NCBI RefSeq assembly: GCF_036227265.1
Contig: NZ_CP109446.1
Location: 3,295,001 to 3,359,000 of the forward strand
Origin: Streptomyces sp. NBC_01476
GTDB taxonomy: Bacteria; Actinomycetota; Actinomycetes; Streptomycetales; Streptomycetaceae
DNA: 64,000 nt
Direction: 5' to 3'
The number at the start of each line of letters is the position of its first letter. Position 1 is the stretch's first letter. The position numbers and the translations under genes were made by a program. The notes beneath the pieces are model-generated. The model was not told the origin of the DNA. It did not search any database and saw only the letters and a program-made list of their open reading frames with translations. Shown here piece after piece: positions 24,779 to 32,823 of this stretch.

Positions 24779-25495
24779 TCAGGCGACGGCGACCGGCGCG
24801 TCGAGGGCGTCACGCCACGCACGGACCGCCGTGACGTCGACCGACCCCGCCCAGCCGTCACGGCGCACCGCACCGCCGACGTGGAACGCGTCGAGCCCGG
24901 CCGCACGCAGCCGGGGCACGTGGTCGAGAAGAAGCCCCCCGCCGACGAGCAGCCGCGGCTCGTACCCGGGTTCGCCGGCGCGAGCCGCCTCCGCCTCGGC
25001 GCACAGCACGTCCATCCCCGCGCCGACCCCCCGCGCGGACCCGGCGGTCAGATACGTGTCGAGCCCGGGCAGCCCCGCGAGCTGAAGCCGCAGCGCGTCA
25101 CGGTCGGACGCGCGGTCAATCGCCCGGTGAAAAGTCCACCGGCAGCCGTCGAGCACGTCCACCAGCGCGTGCACGGCCTCCAGATCGGCCCGCCCCCGCT
25201 CGTCGAGGAACCCGAGGACGAACTCCTCCGCGCCCTCCGCCCGCAGCCCCTGCGCCGCCTCGCACAGCGCGTCGAGCTCGCGCGCGTCCCCCGCGCTGAA
25301 ACCGTCGGAGAGCCTGAGCATGACGCGCAGCGGGATCTCCACGGCGGCCCGGATCGCCCCGAACGTGGCGCGGCTGGGCGTCAGCCCGTCCGCCGCCATG
25401 TCGGTGACCAGTTCGAGGCGGTCGGCGCCACCGTCCTGGGCCGAGACGGCGTCATCCGTGCCGAGGGCGATCACCTCGAAGATTGGTCTAGACAT
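24779..25495 (-). CDS. cutC: CutC family protein
   Basis: The 238-aa protein is a CutC-family TIM barrel. Typical features are the N-terminal FEVIALGTDDAVSAQDGGADRLELVTDM, the RVMLRLSD strand, TFHRAIDRASD (near residue 123) and LLVGGGLLLDHVPRLRAAGLDAFHVGGAVR near the end. The family was named for copper homeostasis, but the direct link to copper is doubtful and the enzyme activity is not settled. The ATG at 25495 lies inside a DasR-like site (25484-25495). It is convergent with the glpD-like gene, 24 nt apart, so it is probably not part of that operon. Confidence 0.9.
   Translation of the reverse strand: MSRPIFEVIALGTDDAVSAQDGGADRLELVTDMAADGLTPSRATFGAIRAAVEIPLRVMLRLSDGFSAGDARELDALCEAAQGLRAEGAEEFVLGFLDERGRADLEAVHALVDVLDGCRWTFHRAIDRASDRDALRLQLAGLPGLDTYLTAGSARGVGAGMDVLCAEAEAARAGEPGYEPRLLVGGGLLLDHVPRLRAAGLDAFHVGGAVRRDGWAGSVDVTAVRAWRDALDAPVAVA
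25484..25495 (-). promoter_or_regulatory. DasR-like (dre) site over the cutC start codon
   Basis: TGGTCTAGACAT matches 10 of 12 positions of the DasR operator core TGGTCTAGACCA. It includes the cutC start codon. Whether DasR binds here is not known. Confidence 0.45.
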
Positions 25496-25583
25496 ATGAG
25501 CAAGGGTGCCACATGCGTCACTCGCGCGCGAGAGGCGGTGCCGCACCAAGCCGCCGCGCCCCCACCCCGCCGAAGCCCGCGCC

Positions 25584-26639
25584 TCAGCACGCCGCCGGAC
25601 AGGCCCGGTCCAGCGCCCGCTGGACATCGGCGGCGGGGTACGGAGTGCGCTTGCTCTCGGCGAGCAGCCGCCGGTGGAAGTCGTCCAGCACGACGACGTG
25701 CCGCGCGTGCCGGTCGATGACCGCGGCGACCTCGGCCGGCACACCGTCGGGCCGGCGGCCGGCGTTCCACCCGCACAGGAACGCGTCGCGTTCGACCTCA
25801 CCGCGCACCCCGTCCAGCACGTGGTGCCGCAGCAGGTGAGCCATCACATAGGACCGGTCGTACGCGCGGTGGTCCGCCAGGAAAGCCGCCTCGTCCGGCG
25901 TGAGGTCGAAGCCGGAGCTGAGCGCGAGGCCGAAGTCCGCGAAGTAGAGTTGCCGCCCGTCGGTCAGCAGGTTGGCGAAGTGCGCGTCGAAGTGGACCAG
26001 CCCGCGCGCACTCATGAACGCGGTCCCCCGGGCCAGGGCTGCCTCCACCCACCCAAGAGCCGCGTCACCGGCGCCGTTCAGCCACGCGGCGAGCGTCCGC
26101 GGCACGTGTTCCAGGAACAGCACCAGACTGGCCGACGACCGCCCGATCGCCTCCAGCCGCCGCCGGACGGCCGGCGACCCGTCCCAGTGCGCGACCGCCC
26201 CGTCCACTCCCCCGAACAGGTCGGTGAACCCGCTGGGCGGACCGTCCGGCAGGACCCGCCAGTGGTACAGCAGCGGAAAGCCCGGGTACGCGTTCGTCAG
26301 CACCCACCCGGTGGTCATGATGTGCGTGGCCAGCTCGCGCCACGCGCCGAACCCGGCCGACCCCACGCCGTACTGGTAGAACATCGGCAGCCCGAAGAGA
26401 TTGGCCGTCGAGCGCGCGTGCTCCGCCCGCAGCTCGATGTCCGTCAGCGGGACCCGCTTCACGAAGACGCGCGTCCCGTCGATCTCCAGCTCCGCCGACC
26501 TGCCGCCGATACCGGTGCCGAGCGCGGGCGCGGCGGCGAGCATCTCGCCGAGCCGGCGGTCGCCGATCAGCGCGAGGCGCGTACTCACCGTCCCGTACGC
26601 GGACAGGCGCGCGGCGCCCAGCGGCTCGGTCACGTCCAT
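25584..26639 (-). CDS. Protein-kinase-fold (APH/kinase-like) protein
   Basis: The 351-aa protein has the kinase-like fold: a Lys-containing N-lobe (VFVKRVPL, near residue 59), the catalytic loop LVHFDAHFANLL near 217 (HxDxHxxN) and the metal-binding DFG in LYFADFGLAL near 234. This arrangement is that of aminoglycoside-phosphotransferase-like and atypical Ser/Thr kinases. The ATG at 26639 has GGAGGGG 5-6 nt upstream; the 5' extension to 26795 is not supported. No partner gene is evident; it stands between cutC and the divergent toxin-antitoxin pair. The substrate is unknown. Confidence 0.75.
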   Translation of the reverse strand: MDVTEPLGAARLSAYGTVSTRLALIGDRRLGEMLAAAPALGTGIGGRSAELEIDGTRVFVKRVPLTDIELRAEHARSTANLFGLPMFYQYGVGSAGFGAWRELATHIMTTGWVLTNAYPGFPLLYHWRVLPDGPPSGFTDLFGGVDGAVAHWDGSPAVRRRLEAIGRSSASLVLFLEHVPRTLAAWLNGAGDAALGWVEAALARGTAFMSARGLVHFDAHFANLLTDGRQLYFADFGLALSSGFDLTPDEAAFLADHRAYDRSYVMAHLLRHHVLDGVRGEVERDAFLCGWNAGRRPDGVPAEVAAVIDRHARHVVVLDDFHRRLLAESKRTPYPAADVQRALDRACPAAC

Positions 26640-26809
26640 CGAGTCCCCTCCCGAGCCGGACCCTGCGTCCCCCGCTCCCCGCCATCCAAGCGGACCCGCC
26701 CCCTGACCACGAACCCCTCCGGCGCCACCCGACCGTTTCCCCCACCCCCGGCGGCCCCACCGCGCCTCCGCCGGGGGGCCGTGGTGCGTGATCACCCGGC
26801 GGGCGCCGA

Positions 26810-26826
26810 AATCAGATACTCTGATT
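26810..26826. promoter_or_regulatory. Palindromic operator over the toxin-antitoxin promoter
   Basis: AATCAGA-TAC-TCTGATT is a perfect inverted repeat 2 nt before the antitoxin start. The -10 box TACTCT (26817-26822) lies within it and is 6 nt from the ATG, so the transcript is probably leaderless and autorepressed by the antitoxin or complex. Confidence 0.75.
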
Positions 26827-26828
26827 CC

Positions 26829-27083
26829 ATGAAACTGATGACCGCCACTGAGGCGTCACGCAATTTCGCCGCCATCCTGGATGCCGCCGAACATGGCGAG
26901 ACGATCGTCATCACCAGGGCGGGACGCCGACTCGCCCAGATCGGTCCCGCACCGGTGGGAAACGGCGCCGCGCTCAACGGGATCCTGGCCGAGTACACGC
27001 CCGATGAGGACTTCGCCGCCGACGTGGCCGCGAGCCGTGAACTGCTCACCGACGAGCCGGGTGCGACGTGGCCCGACGCCTGA
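26829..27083 (+). CDS. Type II antitoxin, Phd/YefM family
   Basis: The 84-aa protein has the Phd/YefM DNA-binding fold at its N-terminus (MTATEASRNFAAILDAAEHGETIVITRAGRRLAQIGP) and an acidic C-terminal tail (DEDFAADVAASRELL) of the type that wraps the toxin. It should neutralise the PIN toxin encoded next and repress the operon by binding the palindrome at 26810-26826. The gene overlaps the toxin start by 16 nt. The stop is TGA at 27081. Assignment is secure from both the sequence and the neighbour. Confidence 0.92.
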   Translation: MKLMTATEASRNFAAILDAAEHGETIVITRAGRRLAQIGPAPVGNGAALNGILAEYTPDEDFAADVAASRELLTDEPGATWPDA

Positions 27084-27469
27084 TTCTCGACACCGGCGTG
27101 CTGGTCGGGATCGAACCGGCCGGAAAAGCCCTCTCCTTCGCCCCGCACGACGATGTGTGCATCGCAGCCGTGACCGCCGCAGAGTTGCTCCAGGGCGTCG
27201 AATTGGCCGACGCCCGGCGGCGCCAGGGCCGGGAGGACTTCGTCACGGCGATCCTGGCCGTGGTGCCCGTCGAGGAGTACGGCCTCGACACCGCCCGCAC
27301 GCACGCCCGTCTCCTGGCGCATGTCCGCCGGGCAGGCAAGCCGCGGGGGGCTCACGATCTGATGATCGCCGCCACCGCGGTGGCGACCGCGCGCGCGGTG
27401 GTGACGCGGGACCGCCGGGCCGCCTTCGCGGACCTTCCCGGCGTGCGGATCGCGGAGCTCGGCGGGTAG
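27068..27469 (+). CDS. PIN-domain toxin, VapC type
   Basis: The 133-aa protein is a PIN-domain ribonuclease. The acidic residues of the active site are visible: Asp in LILDTGVLVG (residue 8), Glu in TAAELLQGVE (about 40), Asp in HDLMIAATA (about 97) and Asp in VTRDRRAF (about 117). VapC toxins cleave tRNA or rRNA. GTG at 27068 overlaps the end of the antitoxin gene, so translation is coupled. The pairing of a Phd/YefM antitoxin with a PIN toxin is common in actinobacteria. The catalytic set is complete, so the system looks intact. Confidence 0.92.
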   Translation: MARRLILDTGVLVGIEPAGKALSFAPHDDVCIAAVTAAELLQGVELADARRRQGREDFVTAILAVVPVEEYGLDTARTHARLLAHVRRAGKPRGAHDLMIAATAVATARAVVTRDRRAAFADLPGVRIAELGG

Positions 27470-27571
27470 CGGGCGCCGCGCGTCCCAAAGGGGGACAGGG
27501 CACCGTACACATGGGGCAGGTGGGAACACCGGTGCGCACCCCGGAGGGTCACGTGCCGCACAATAGCCCGC

Positions 27572-28243
27572 ATGCCCACGACGCCCGCCGCCGCGCACCC
27601 CCGCTACGCCGCTCTGCTCGCCGAGTGGTGTGAGCTGGTACGCCGCTGCCAGCAGGACCCGGACAAGGACCCCGATCCCGCGCCGTACGGACAGGATCTG
27701 CTCGAACGGTGGGCCGAACCGCAGCGGCACTACCACACGCTTGACCACCTGGTCGCCGTGCTCACCCGGAGCACCGAGCTGACCGCCCACGCCGCCGACC
27801 CGGACTCCGTCGCACTGGCCGCCTGGTTCCACGACGCGGTCTACCGCCCCGACCGCAGCGAGAACGAAGAACGCAGCGCCCACCTCGCCGAGCGCGCCCT
27901 GCCGGAAGCCGGCCTGGACGCCGCCACCACCGAGGAGGTCGCCCGGCTCGTACGCCTCACCGTCACGCACGACCCCGCGCCCGACGACCGCAATGGCGAG
28001 GTGCTCTGCGACGCCGACCTCGCGGTCCTCGCCGGCGACCCCGCCGCCTACGCCGCGTACGCCGCCGCCGTCCGCGAGGAGTACGGCTTCGTCCCCGACG
28101 AGGACTTCCGGGCCGGCCGCGCCGCGATCCTCCGCCAACTCCTCGCCCTGCCCCGCCTCTTCCGCACGGAGTACGGCCACCGCCAGTGGGAAGAGGTCGC
28201 CCGCCGCAACCTCAGCACCGAACTGGATCTGCTGGAGGCATAG
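27572..28243 (+). CDS. HD-domain metal-dependent phosphohydrolase-like protein
   Basis: The 223-aa protein matches the predicted HD-superfamily hydrolases (COG4339 type). Metal ligands are seen in HYHTLDHL (near residue 52), AAWFHDAVY (near 88) and CDADLAVLAG (near 149), followed by REEYGFVPD. The substrate is unknown, although such proteins may hydrolyse nucleotides. It lies alone on the plus strand after the toxin-antitoxin pair, with no SD sequence and only a poor -10-like CACAAT upstream of the ATG. It is soluble. Confidence 0.83.
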   Translation: MPTTPAAAHPRYAALLAEWCELVRRCQQDPDKDPDPAPYGQDLLERWAEPQRHYHTLDHLVAVLTRSTELTAHAADPDSVALAAWFHDAVYRPDRSENEERSAHLAERALPEAGLDAATTEEVARLVRLTVTHDPAPDDRNGEVLCDADLAVLAGDPAAYAAYAAAVREEYGFVPDEDFRAGRAAILRQLLALPRLFRTEYGHRQWEEVARRNLSTELDLLEA

Positions 28244-28340
28244 ATTTCCCGGTTCGCCCGCACGGTGCGCGCCAGAGCCACTACTCTCGGTCAAGGCTCT
28301 GATTTACGCTCACTTCACGGCACGCAGAGGAGCGCCCGCA

Positions 28341-29222
28341 ATGGCCAACCGGAACCCGAAGATCAAGAGGCAGCCGACCACCCCCACCATGTCCTCCCGC
28401 GCGATGTACGGCGCCGAACTCCGCTTCAAGCGTGAGCAGGCCGGGCTCAGCCAGGAGGAATTGGGAGCCGCGCTGTTCCTCAGCCGCTCGCACATCGCTC
28501 GCTTCGAGTCAGGAAGCCGCCGCCTCCCGGTCGGCTGCGCGGAGGTCCTGGACGAACTCCTGGACGCGGGCGGCTTCTTCCAGCGCAACCTGGAGGCGGG
28601 CCGGGCCACCCCGTACCCCGAACACTTCGCGGACGTCGCGGAGTTGGAGACGCTTGCGTTGAGTATCCGCGAGTGGGAGCCGCTGGTGGTGCCCGGTCTT
28701 CTGCAGACCGAGGCGTACGCGCTGGCGGTCATCCGTGGCTGGGACCCCGTGCTGAACCACGCCGAGGTCAAGAAGCGGCTCGACGCCCGGGTGGACCGCG
28801 CCCGGCTCTTCGACAACGCGGACAAGCCGATGTACTGGGCGGTGCTGAACGAAGCCACGCTGCGCTGCCCGGTGGGCGGCCCGGAGGCGATGACCGAGCA
28901 ACTCCGCCACCTCGCCGCGATGATCCGCCGCAACCGGGTCATCATTCAAGTGCTGCCATTCAGCGCGGGGTCACACGCTGGCATGGAAGGCGCGTTGCGG
29001 CTCATGTCCTTCGAGGACGACGCCCCGATGGCCTACCTCTCGGGCATGGACAGCGGCAGGTTGAGCGACGATCCGGCCGCCGTCAAGCGCTATTCGCTGG
29101 CATACGATCTCCTCGGAGCGGCGGCACGGTCGCCGGAAGCTTCCCTGAATCTCATCGAAGCGGTAGCCGAGGAGTACGAGCATGGAACTCAAGTACAGCC
29201 GGACGGCGGTGATGTGGCGTAA
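28341..29222 (+). CDS. Scr1-type helix-turn-helix regulator (DUF5753)
   Basis: The 293-aa protein has an Xre-type helix-turn-helix at residues about 20-75 (LRFKREQAGLSQEELGAAL, SRSHIARFESG) and a C-terminal DUF5753 domain (from about 105: WEPLVVPGLLQTEAYA, MYWAVLNEATLRCPVGG, IQVLPFSAGSHAGMEG). Streptomyces have many such paralogs, usually paired with a small DUF397 protein, as in the WhiJ/AbaA-type developmental loci. GAGGAG lies 9 nt before the ATG at 28341. The 3' end overlaps the DUF397-like gene by 41 nt, so they are co-translated and probably form a regulator/antagonist pair. Confidence 0.9.
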   Translation: MANRNPKIKRQPTTPTMSSRAMYGAELRFKREQAGLSQEELGAALFLSRSHIARFESGSRRLPVGCAEVLDELLDAGGFFQRNLEAGRATPYPEHFADVAELETLALSIREWEPLVVPGLLQTEAYALAVIRGWDPVLNHAEVKKRLDARVDRARLFDNADKPMYWAVLNEATLRCPVGGPEAMTEQLRHLAAMIRRNRVIIQVLPFSAGSHAGMEGALRLMSFEDDAPMAYLSGMDSGRLSDDPAAVKRYSLAYDLLGAAARSPEASLNLIEAVAEEYEHGTQVQPDGGDVA

Positions 29223-29547
29223 GAGCAGCCACAGTGGCGGCGACGGCGGCAACTGCATCGAGGCCAGCGACAGCCTGACGAACTCGAGTTGGCGCAAGAG
29301 CAGCTACAGCGGCGGCAGTGGCGGCAACTGCATCGAGGCCAGCGACAGCCTCACCTCGGCCAACTGGCGCAAGAGCACGTACAGCGCCGGCGACGGTGGC
29401 GACTGCGTGGAGGTCGCCGACAACCTCCCGGACGTCATCCCGGTCCGCGACAGCAAGGACCCGCACGGCCCCGCGCTCACCTTCACCCCGGCCGCCTGGA
29501 CGGCGTTCGTCACCGCCGCCGCCAACGGCGAGTTCCCCACCGTCTGA
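29182..29547 (+). CDS. DUF397-type protein with triplicated N-terminal segment
   Basis: The 121-aa protein carries the DUF397 consensus WRKSSYSGGxGGNCIEV...VPVRDSKDPxGPALxFxxxAWxAFV, but its first part occurs three times: repeats of 25 residues start at Trp12, Trp37 and Trp62 (75-nt period, 29215, 29290, 29365). Only the third copy continues into the usual C-terminal half. Most relatives are about 60-80 residues with one copy. DUF397 proteins act with Scr1 regulators such as the upstream gene, which it overlaps by 41 nt. The repeats may give several contact surfaces; that is inference. Confidence 0.88.
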   Translation: MELKYSRTAVMWRKSSHSGGDGGNCIEASDSLTNSSWRKSSYSGGSGGNCIEASDSLTSANWRKSTYSAGDGGDCVEVADNLPDVIPVRDSKDPHGPALTFTPAAWTAFVTAAANGEFPTV

Positions 29548-29559
29548 CCTCCCCGCGCC

Positions 29560-29935
29560 CCTGCGGCATCCGGGCTGCCCCGGCCGGCCCATCGCCGACT
29601 GCCGGCACACGGTGCTTCCTCGCGCAGTTCCTCGCGCCCCTACGGCATCCGGGCTGCCCCGACCGGCCCATCGCCGACTGCTGGCGCACGGTGGTTGCTC
29701 GCGCAGTTCCTCGCGCCCCTACGGGGCGCCCCGTAGGGGCGCGAGGAACTGCGCGACCAGCCACAACCCACCCCCACCCGGCGAACCGACCGCCCGGGGC
29801 AACCCGGACCCCGCCAGGGGCGCTGGGGGCACCCCCGGACGAAGTCTGGGGGAGGAACTGCGCGACCAGCCACAACGCACCCGCACCCGGCAACGCACCG
29901 CCCGGGGCAATTCGCACCCCGCCCCCGGTGAGCCC
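29560..29935. repeat. Dispersed hairpin-armed repeats (locus 2)
   Basis: Two direct copies of a ~80-bp element (from about 29569 and 29647) share GGCATCCGGGCTGCCCCG, CGGCCCATCGCCGACTGC and the arm GCGCAGTTCCTCGCGCCCCT. They are followed in inverse orientation by two elements containing GAGGAACTGCGCGACCAGCC (29743 and 29853) and GCACCCG/CCGCCCGGGGCAA words. The locus lies between the convergent DUF397 and DUF4031 genes. Confidence 0.85.
29699..29756. repeat. 58-bp perfect palindrome
   Basis: The two 29-nt arms (29699-29727 and 29728-29756) are exact inverse complements without a loop; the centre is GGGGC|GCCCC. Each arm contains the repeat-family word GCGCAGTTCCTCGCGCCCC. It could form a cruciform or act as a terminator for both convergent genes. 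Confidence 0.92.
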
Positions 29936-29945
29936 AACCGCAGGG

Positions 29946-30263
29946 TCACCCGTTTTCGTCGAAGTCCGGCAGCGGCACGTCATGGACCAACCGCAGCGCG
30001 TTCTTGGGCGGCTTCCGACGCCGCAACCCCGCCTCGGTCAAGCGGCGCAGCAACTCCTTGCTGGTGACCTCCACCGCCCCGAGCCTGACCGCGTCGGCGT
30101 ACCGCACCGCAGGTATGTCGTAATGGTCCCGCTCGAACGCGCGGGGCGGCGCACCGAGCCGCGCCGCGAACGCGTGCAGCTCGTCGTAGGACGTGTCGCT
30201 GACCAGGTGCGACCACAGGTGCCCGTGGCCGGGCCAGCTCGGCGGGTCGATGTAGACGGCCAT
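29946..30263 (-). CDS. DUF4031 protein
   Basis: The 105-aa soluble protein has the DUF4031 pattern: MAVYIDPPxWPGHGxLWSHLVSD at the N-terminus, the AARLGAPPRAFERDHYDIP segment and the YADAVRLGAVEV(T)SKELLRRL helix. No function is known. Its ATG at 30263 is 8 nt from the end of the preceding minus-strand gene, so the two form an operon. In Streptomyces this gene is usually close to the murQ-rpiR genes, as here, but a link to cell-wall recycling is not established. Confidence 0.87.
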   Translation of the reverse strand: MAVYIDPPSWPGHGHLWSHLVSDTSYDELHAFAARLGAPPRAFERDHYDIPAVRYADAVRLGAVEVTSKELLRRLTEAGLRRRKPPKNALRLVHDVPLPDFDENG

Positions 30264-30270
30264 CGCGGCC

Positions 30271-30642
30271 TCACCCGCCCAGCTGCCCGACGGGCGCTAC
30301 CGCCTCGCCGCGGGCCTCGCAGACCCAGTGCGGGTCCGGGCCCAGCTCGGGGTCGACGGCCAGCGCGTGCGGCTCCTCGCACGCCGCGCAGACCGGCCAC
30401 CGCCCACGCGTCTCCAGCAGCGCGTCCTGGATGTCCTGCGCCAGCAGCCCCGCGACGTACTCCGCCCCGTCCGGCCACTGCCGCACCCACCACCGCCGCT
30501 TGCTCAGCGCCTCCTCCAGCGCGGACACCACCTCGGCCTCCGCCACATCGCGCGCGCTGAGATCGGCGAGGACGCGGGCGCGTGCGTCATGCAGCGCGGC
30601 CTCGATCGTACGGTTGTCGGCTTGGCCTTCCATGAGGTCCAT
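30271..30642 (-). CDS. Small soluble protein of unknown function with CxxC
   Basis: The protein is about 123 residues: a helical N-terminal half (ARARVLADLSARDVAEAEVVSALEEALSKRRWWVRQW) and a C-terminal part with Cys pairs (WPVCAACEEPHAL and HWVCEARGE), which might bind zinc. I do not recognise the family. The ATG at 30642 or the one at 30633 may be used; GACAAT lies 7 nt before the latter. It is the first gene of a two-gene minus-strand operon with the DUF4031 gene and is divergent from the RpiR regulator. Confidence 0.7.
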   Translation of the reverse strand: MDLMEGQADNRTIEAALHDARARVLADLSARDVAEAEVVSALEEALSKRRWWVRQWPDGAEYVAGLLAQDIQDALLETRGRWPVCAACEEPHALAVDPELGPDPHWVCEARGEAVAPVGQLGG

Positions 30643-30736
30643 TGTCGCAAGCCCCCGCCGAAACGGACCGCCCCGGCTTCCGCCCCGGGAGAACGGCCCC
30701 CACCCCCGCACGCGCCCCCTTGACGCCGCCCAGCTG

Positions 30737-30753
30737 CTGAAAATACCTTTCAG
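30737..30753. promoter_or_regulatory. Palindrome upstream of the RpiR regulator gene
   Basis: CTGAAA-ATACC-TTTCAG is a perfect 6-bp inverted repeat ending 3 nt before the GTG start. A and T in the half-sites resemble binding sites of RpiR/MurR-type regulators, so autoregulation is likely. A related GGAAACTTTC occurs inside the gene's first codons. Confidence 0.6.
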
Positions 30754-30756
30754 AAG

Positions 30757-31725
30757 GTGACCTACAGCGTGAAGGAAACTTTCTCCCCGAGCGTCCGCGC
30801 CCTCCGCGGCGTGCCCGGCGCGTCCGACACACCCGTCACGACCCCCGGCCCGGGGGCCCTCGCCGCCAAGGTCCGCACGCTCGGCCCGTCGATGACCCGC
30901 TCCATGCAGCGGGTCGCCGAAGCCGTCGCGGGCGACCCGGCCGGCTGCGCCCACCTCACCGTCACCGCGCTCGCCGTACGCACCGGCACGAGCGAGGCGA
31001 CCGTCGTCCGTACCGCCCGGCTGCTGGGCTACCCCGGCTACCGCGACCTGCGCCTCGCCCTGGCCGCGCTGGCCGCCCAGCAGGCGGCCGGCGCCGCACC
31101 CGCCGTCACCGCGGACATCGCGGTGGACGACCCGCTCGCCGAGGTCGTCACCAAACTCGCCGCCGAGGAGCAGCAGACCCTCGCCGACACCGCCGCCCAG
31201 CTCGACATGACCCAGCTCGAAGCGGCCGTCGCCGCGCTCTCCGGCGCCCGCCGGATCGACGTCTACGGGGTCGGCGCCTCCAGCCTGGTCGGCCAGGACC
31301 TCGCGCAGAAGCTGCTGCGGATAGGGCTGATCGCGCACTCCCACACCGACCCGCACCTGGCGGTCACCAACGCCGTCCAGCTGCGGGCCGGCGACGTCGC
31401 CCTGGCGATCACGCACTCCGGCAGCACGCACGACGTCGTGGACCCGCTGCGCGCCGCGTTCGACGGCGGCGCGACCACCATCGCGATCACCGGCCGCGCG
31501 GACGGTACGGTCACGCAGTACGCCGACGTGGTCCTCACCACCGCCACCTCGCGGGAGAGCGAACTGCGGCCGGCCGCGATGTCCAGCAGGACCGGGCAAC
31601 TCCTGGTCGTGGACTGCCTCTTCATAGGTGTGGCGCAGCGTACGTACGAGGCGGCCGCACCGGCGCTGTCCGCGTCGTACGAGGCACTGGCGCACCGCCA
31701 CACCCCGCGTGCGGGCCGCGCCTAG
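30757..31725 (+). CDS. MurR/RpiR-family sugar-phosphate-responsive regulator
   Basis: The 322-aa protein has an N-terminal RpiR helix-turn-helix (about residues 45-115: [31 protein letters not shown]) and a C-terminal SIS sugar-isomerase domain (about 140-290: [44 protein letters not shown]). It should sense a phosphosugar; the adjoining murQ gene points to N-acetylmuramic acid 6-phosphate. The start is GTG at 30757; another GTG at 30769 is possible. The palindrome 30737-30753 immediately upstream suggests that it controls itself and perhaps the divergent operon. Confidence 0.88.
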   Translation: MTYSVKETFSPSVRALRGVPGASDTPVTTPGPGALAAKVRTLGPSMTRSMQRVAEAVAGDPAGCAHLTVTALAVRTGTSEATVVRTARLLGYPGYRDLRLALAALAAQQAAGAAPAVTADIAVDDPLAEVVTKLAAEEQQTLADTAAQLDMTQLEAAVAALSGARRIDVYGVGASSLVGQDLAQKLLRIGLIAHSHTDPHLAVTNAVQLRAGDVALAITHSGSTHDVVDPLRAAFDGGATTIAITGRADGTVTQYADVVLTTATSRESELRPAAMSSRTGQLLVVDCLFIGVAQRTYEAAAPALSASYEALAHRHTPRAGRA

Positions 31726-31766
31726 CCCCCGCCACGGCTGTAGCATCCCCACCCGCACCGAGAAGG

Positions 31767-32711
31767 ATGAACGAACCGCTGATGACCCAGTACACCGAGC
31801 TGCGCCGCGAGTTGGAGACGCTGACCACCGAGGCGTTCCGGCCCGAGCTCGCCGAGATCGACCGGCTCTCCACCCTGGAGATCGCCCGGACCATGAACGC
31901 CGAGGACAGCACCGTGCCGGCCGCGGTGGCCGGAGCGCTGCCGGCCATCGCGGCGGCGATCGACGGCATCGCCGAACGCATGGCGCGCGGCGGCCGGTTG
32001 ATCTACGCGGGTGCCGGCACGGCAGGGCGGCTCGGCGTGCTCGACGCGAGCGAGTGCCCGCCGACCTTCAACACCACCCCCGGGCGCGAGGTCGTGGGGC
32101 TGATCGCGGGCGGCCCGCAGGCGATGGTCACCTCCGTCGAAGGGGCCGAGGACAGCAAGGAGTTCGCGGCGGCGGACCTCGCGGCGCTGCACCTCACCGC
32201 CGACGACAGCGTGGTCGGCATCTCGGCGTCCGGCCGCACCCCTTACGCGCTCGGCGCGGTCGAATACGCGCGCGCCGCCGGGGCGTTGACGGTCGGGCTC
32301 GCCTGCAACGCGCGCTCACCGCTGGCCGCGGCGGCCGACCACGGCATCGAGGTGGTGGTCGGACCGGAACTGGTCGTCGGTTCCACGCGGCTGAAGTCCG
32401 GCACCGCCCAGAAGCTCGTGCTCAACATGCTCTCGACGATCACGATGATCCGGCTCGGCAAGACGTACGGGAATCTGATGGTCGACGTCCGTGCCTCCAA
32501 CGAGAAGCTGCGGGCGCGCTCCCGCCGGATCGTGGCGCTCGCCACCGGGGCGGGTGACGCGGCCATCGAGGCGGCCCTGACCGCCACGGAGGGCGAGGTC
32601 AAGCCGGCGATCCTCACCTTGCTGGCGAAGGTCGACGCCCCCACTGCGAACCGCCTGCTCGCCGCCACCAACGGCCACCTCCGCCAGGCCCTGGCCACCG
32701 CCACCCCCTAA
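31767..32711 (+). CDS. murQ: N-acetylmuramic acid 6-phosphate etherase
   Basis: MurQ cleaves the lactyl ether of MurNAc-6-phosphate to give GlcNAc-6-phosphate and D-lactate in cell-wall recycling. The 314-aa protein has the SIS-domain signatures [20 protein letters not shown] (residues about 86-105, with a catalytic Glu), [14 protein letters not shown] near 152 and the [29 protein letters not shown] stretch near 210, plus the C-terminal helical domain. ATG at 31767 directly follows GAGAAGG; ATG at 31782 may be the true start. Its product feeds the NagA pathway encoded at 46.3 kb. Confidence 0.94.
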   Translation: MNEPLMTQYTELRRELETLTTEAFRPELAEIDRLSTLEIARTMNAEDSTVPAAVAGALPAIAAAIDGIAERMARGGRLIYAGAGTAGRLGVLDASECPPTFNTTPGREVVGLIAGGPQAMVTSVEGAEDSKEFAAADLAALHLTADDSVVGISASGRTPYALGAVEYARAAGALTVGLACNARSPLAAAADHGIEVVVGPELVVGSTRLKSGTAQKLVLNMLSTITMIRLGKTYGNLMVDVRASNEKLRARSRRIVALATGAGDAAIEAALTATEGEVKPAILTLLAKVDAPTANRLLAATNGHLRQALATATP

Positions 32712-32823
32712 CGCCTCCCCCGCCCCCACCACACCGGCCCCCGCGGCCTCCACAGTGCCGGGGGGCGTCGCTGGGGGTGATGATGAAGGACGGATCGCAG
32801 TCCACGGAGAGGAGAGGCCCGCG

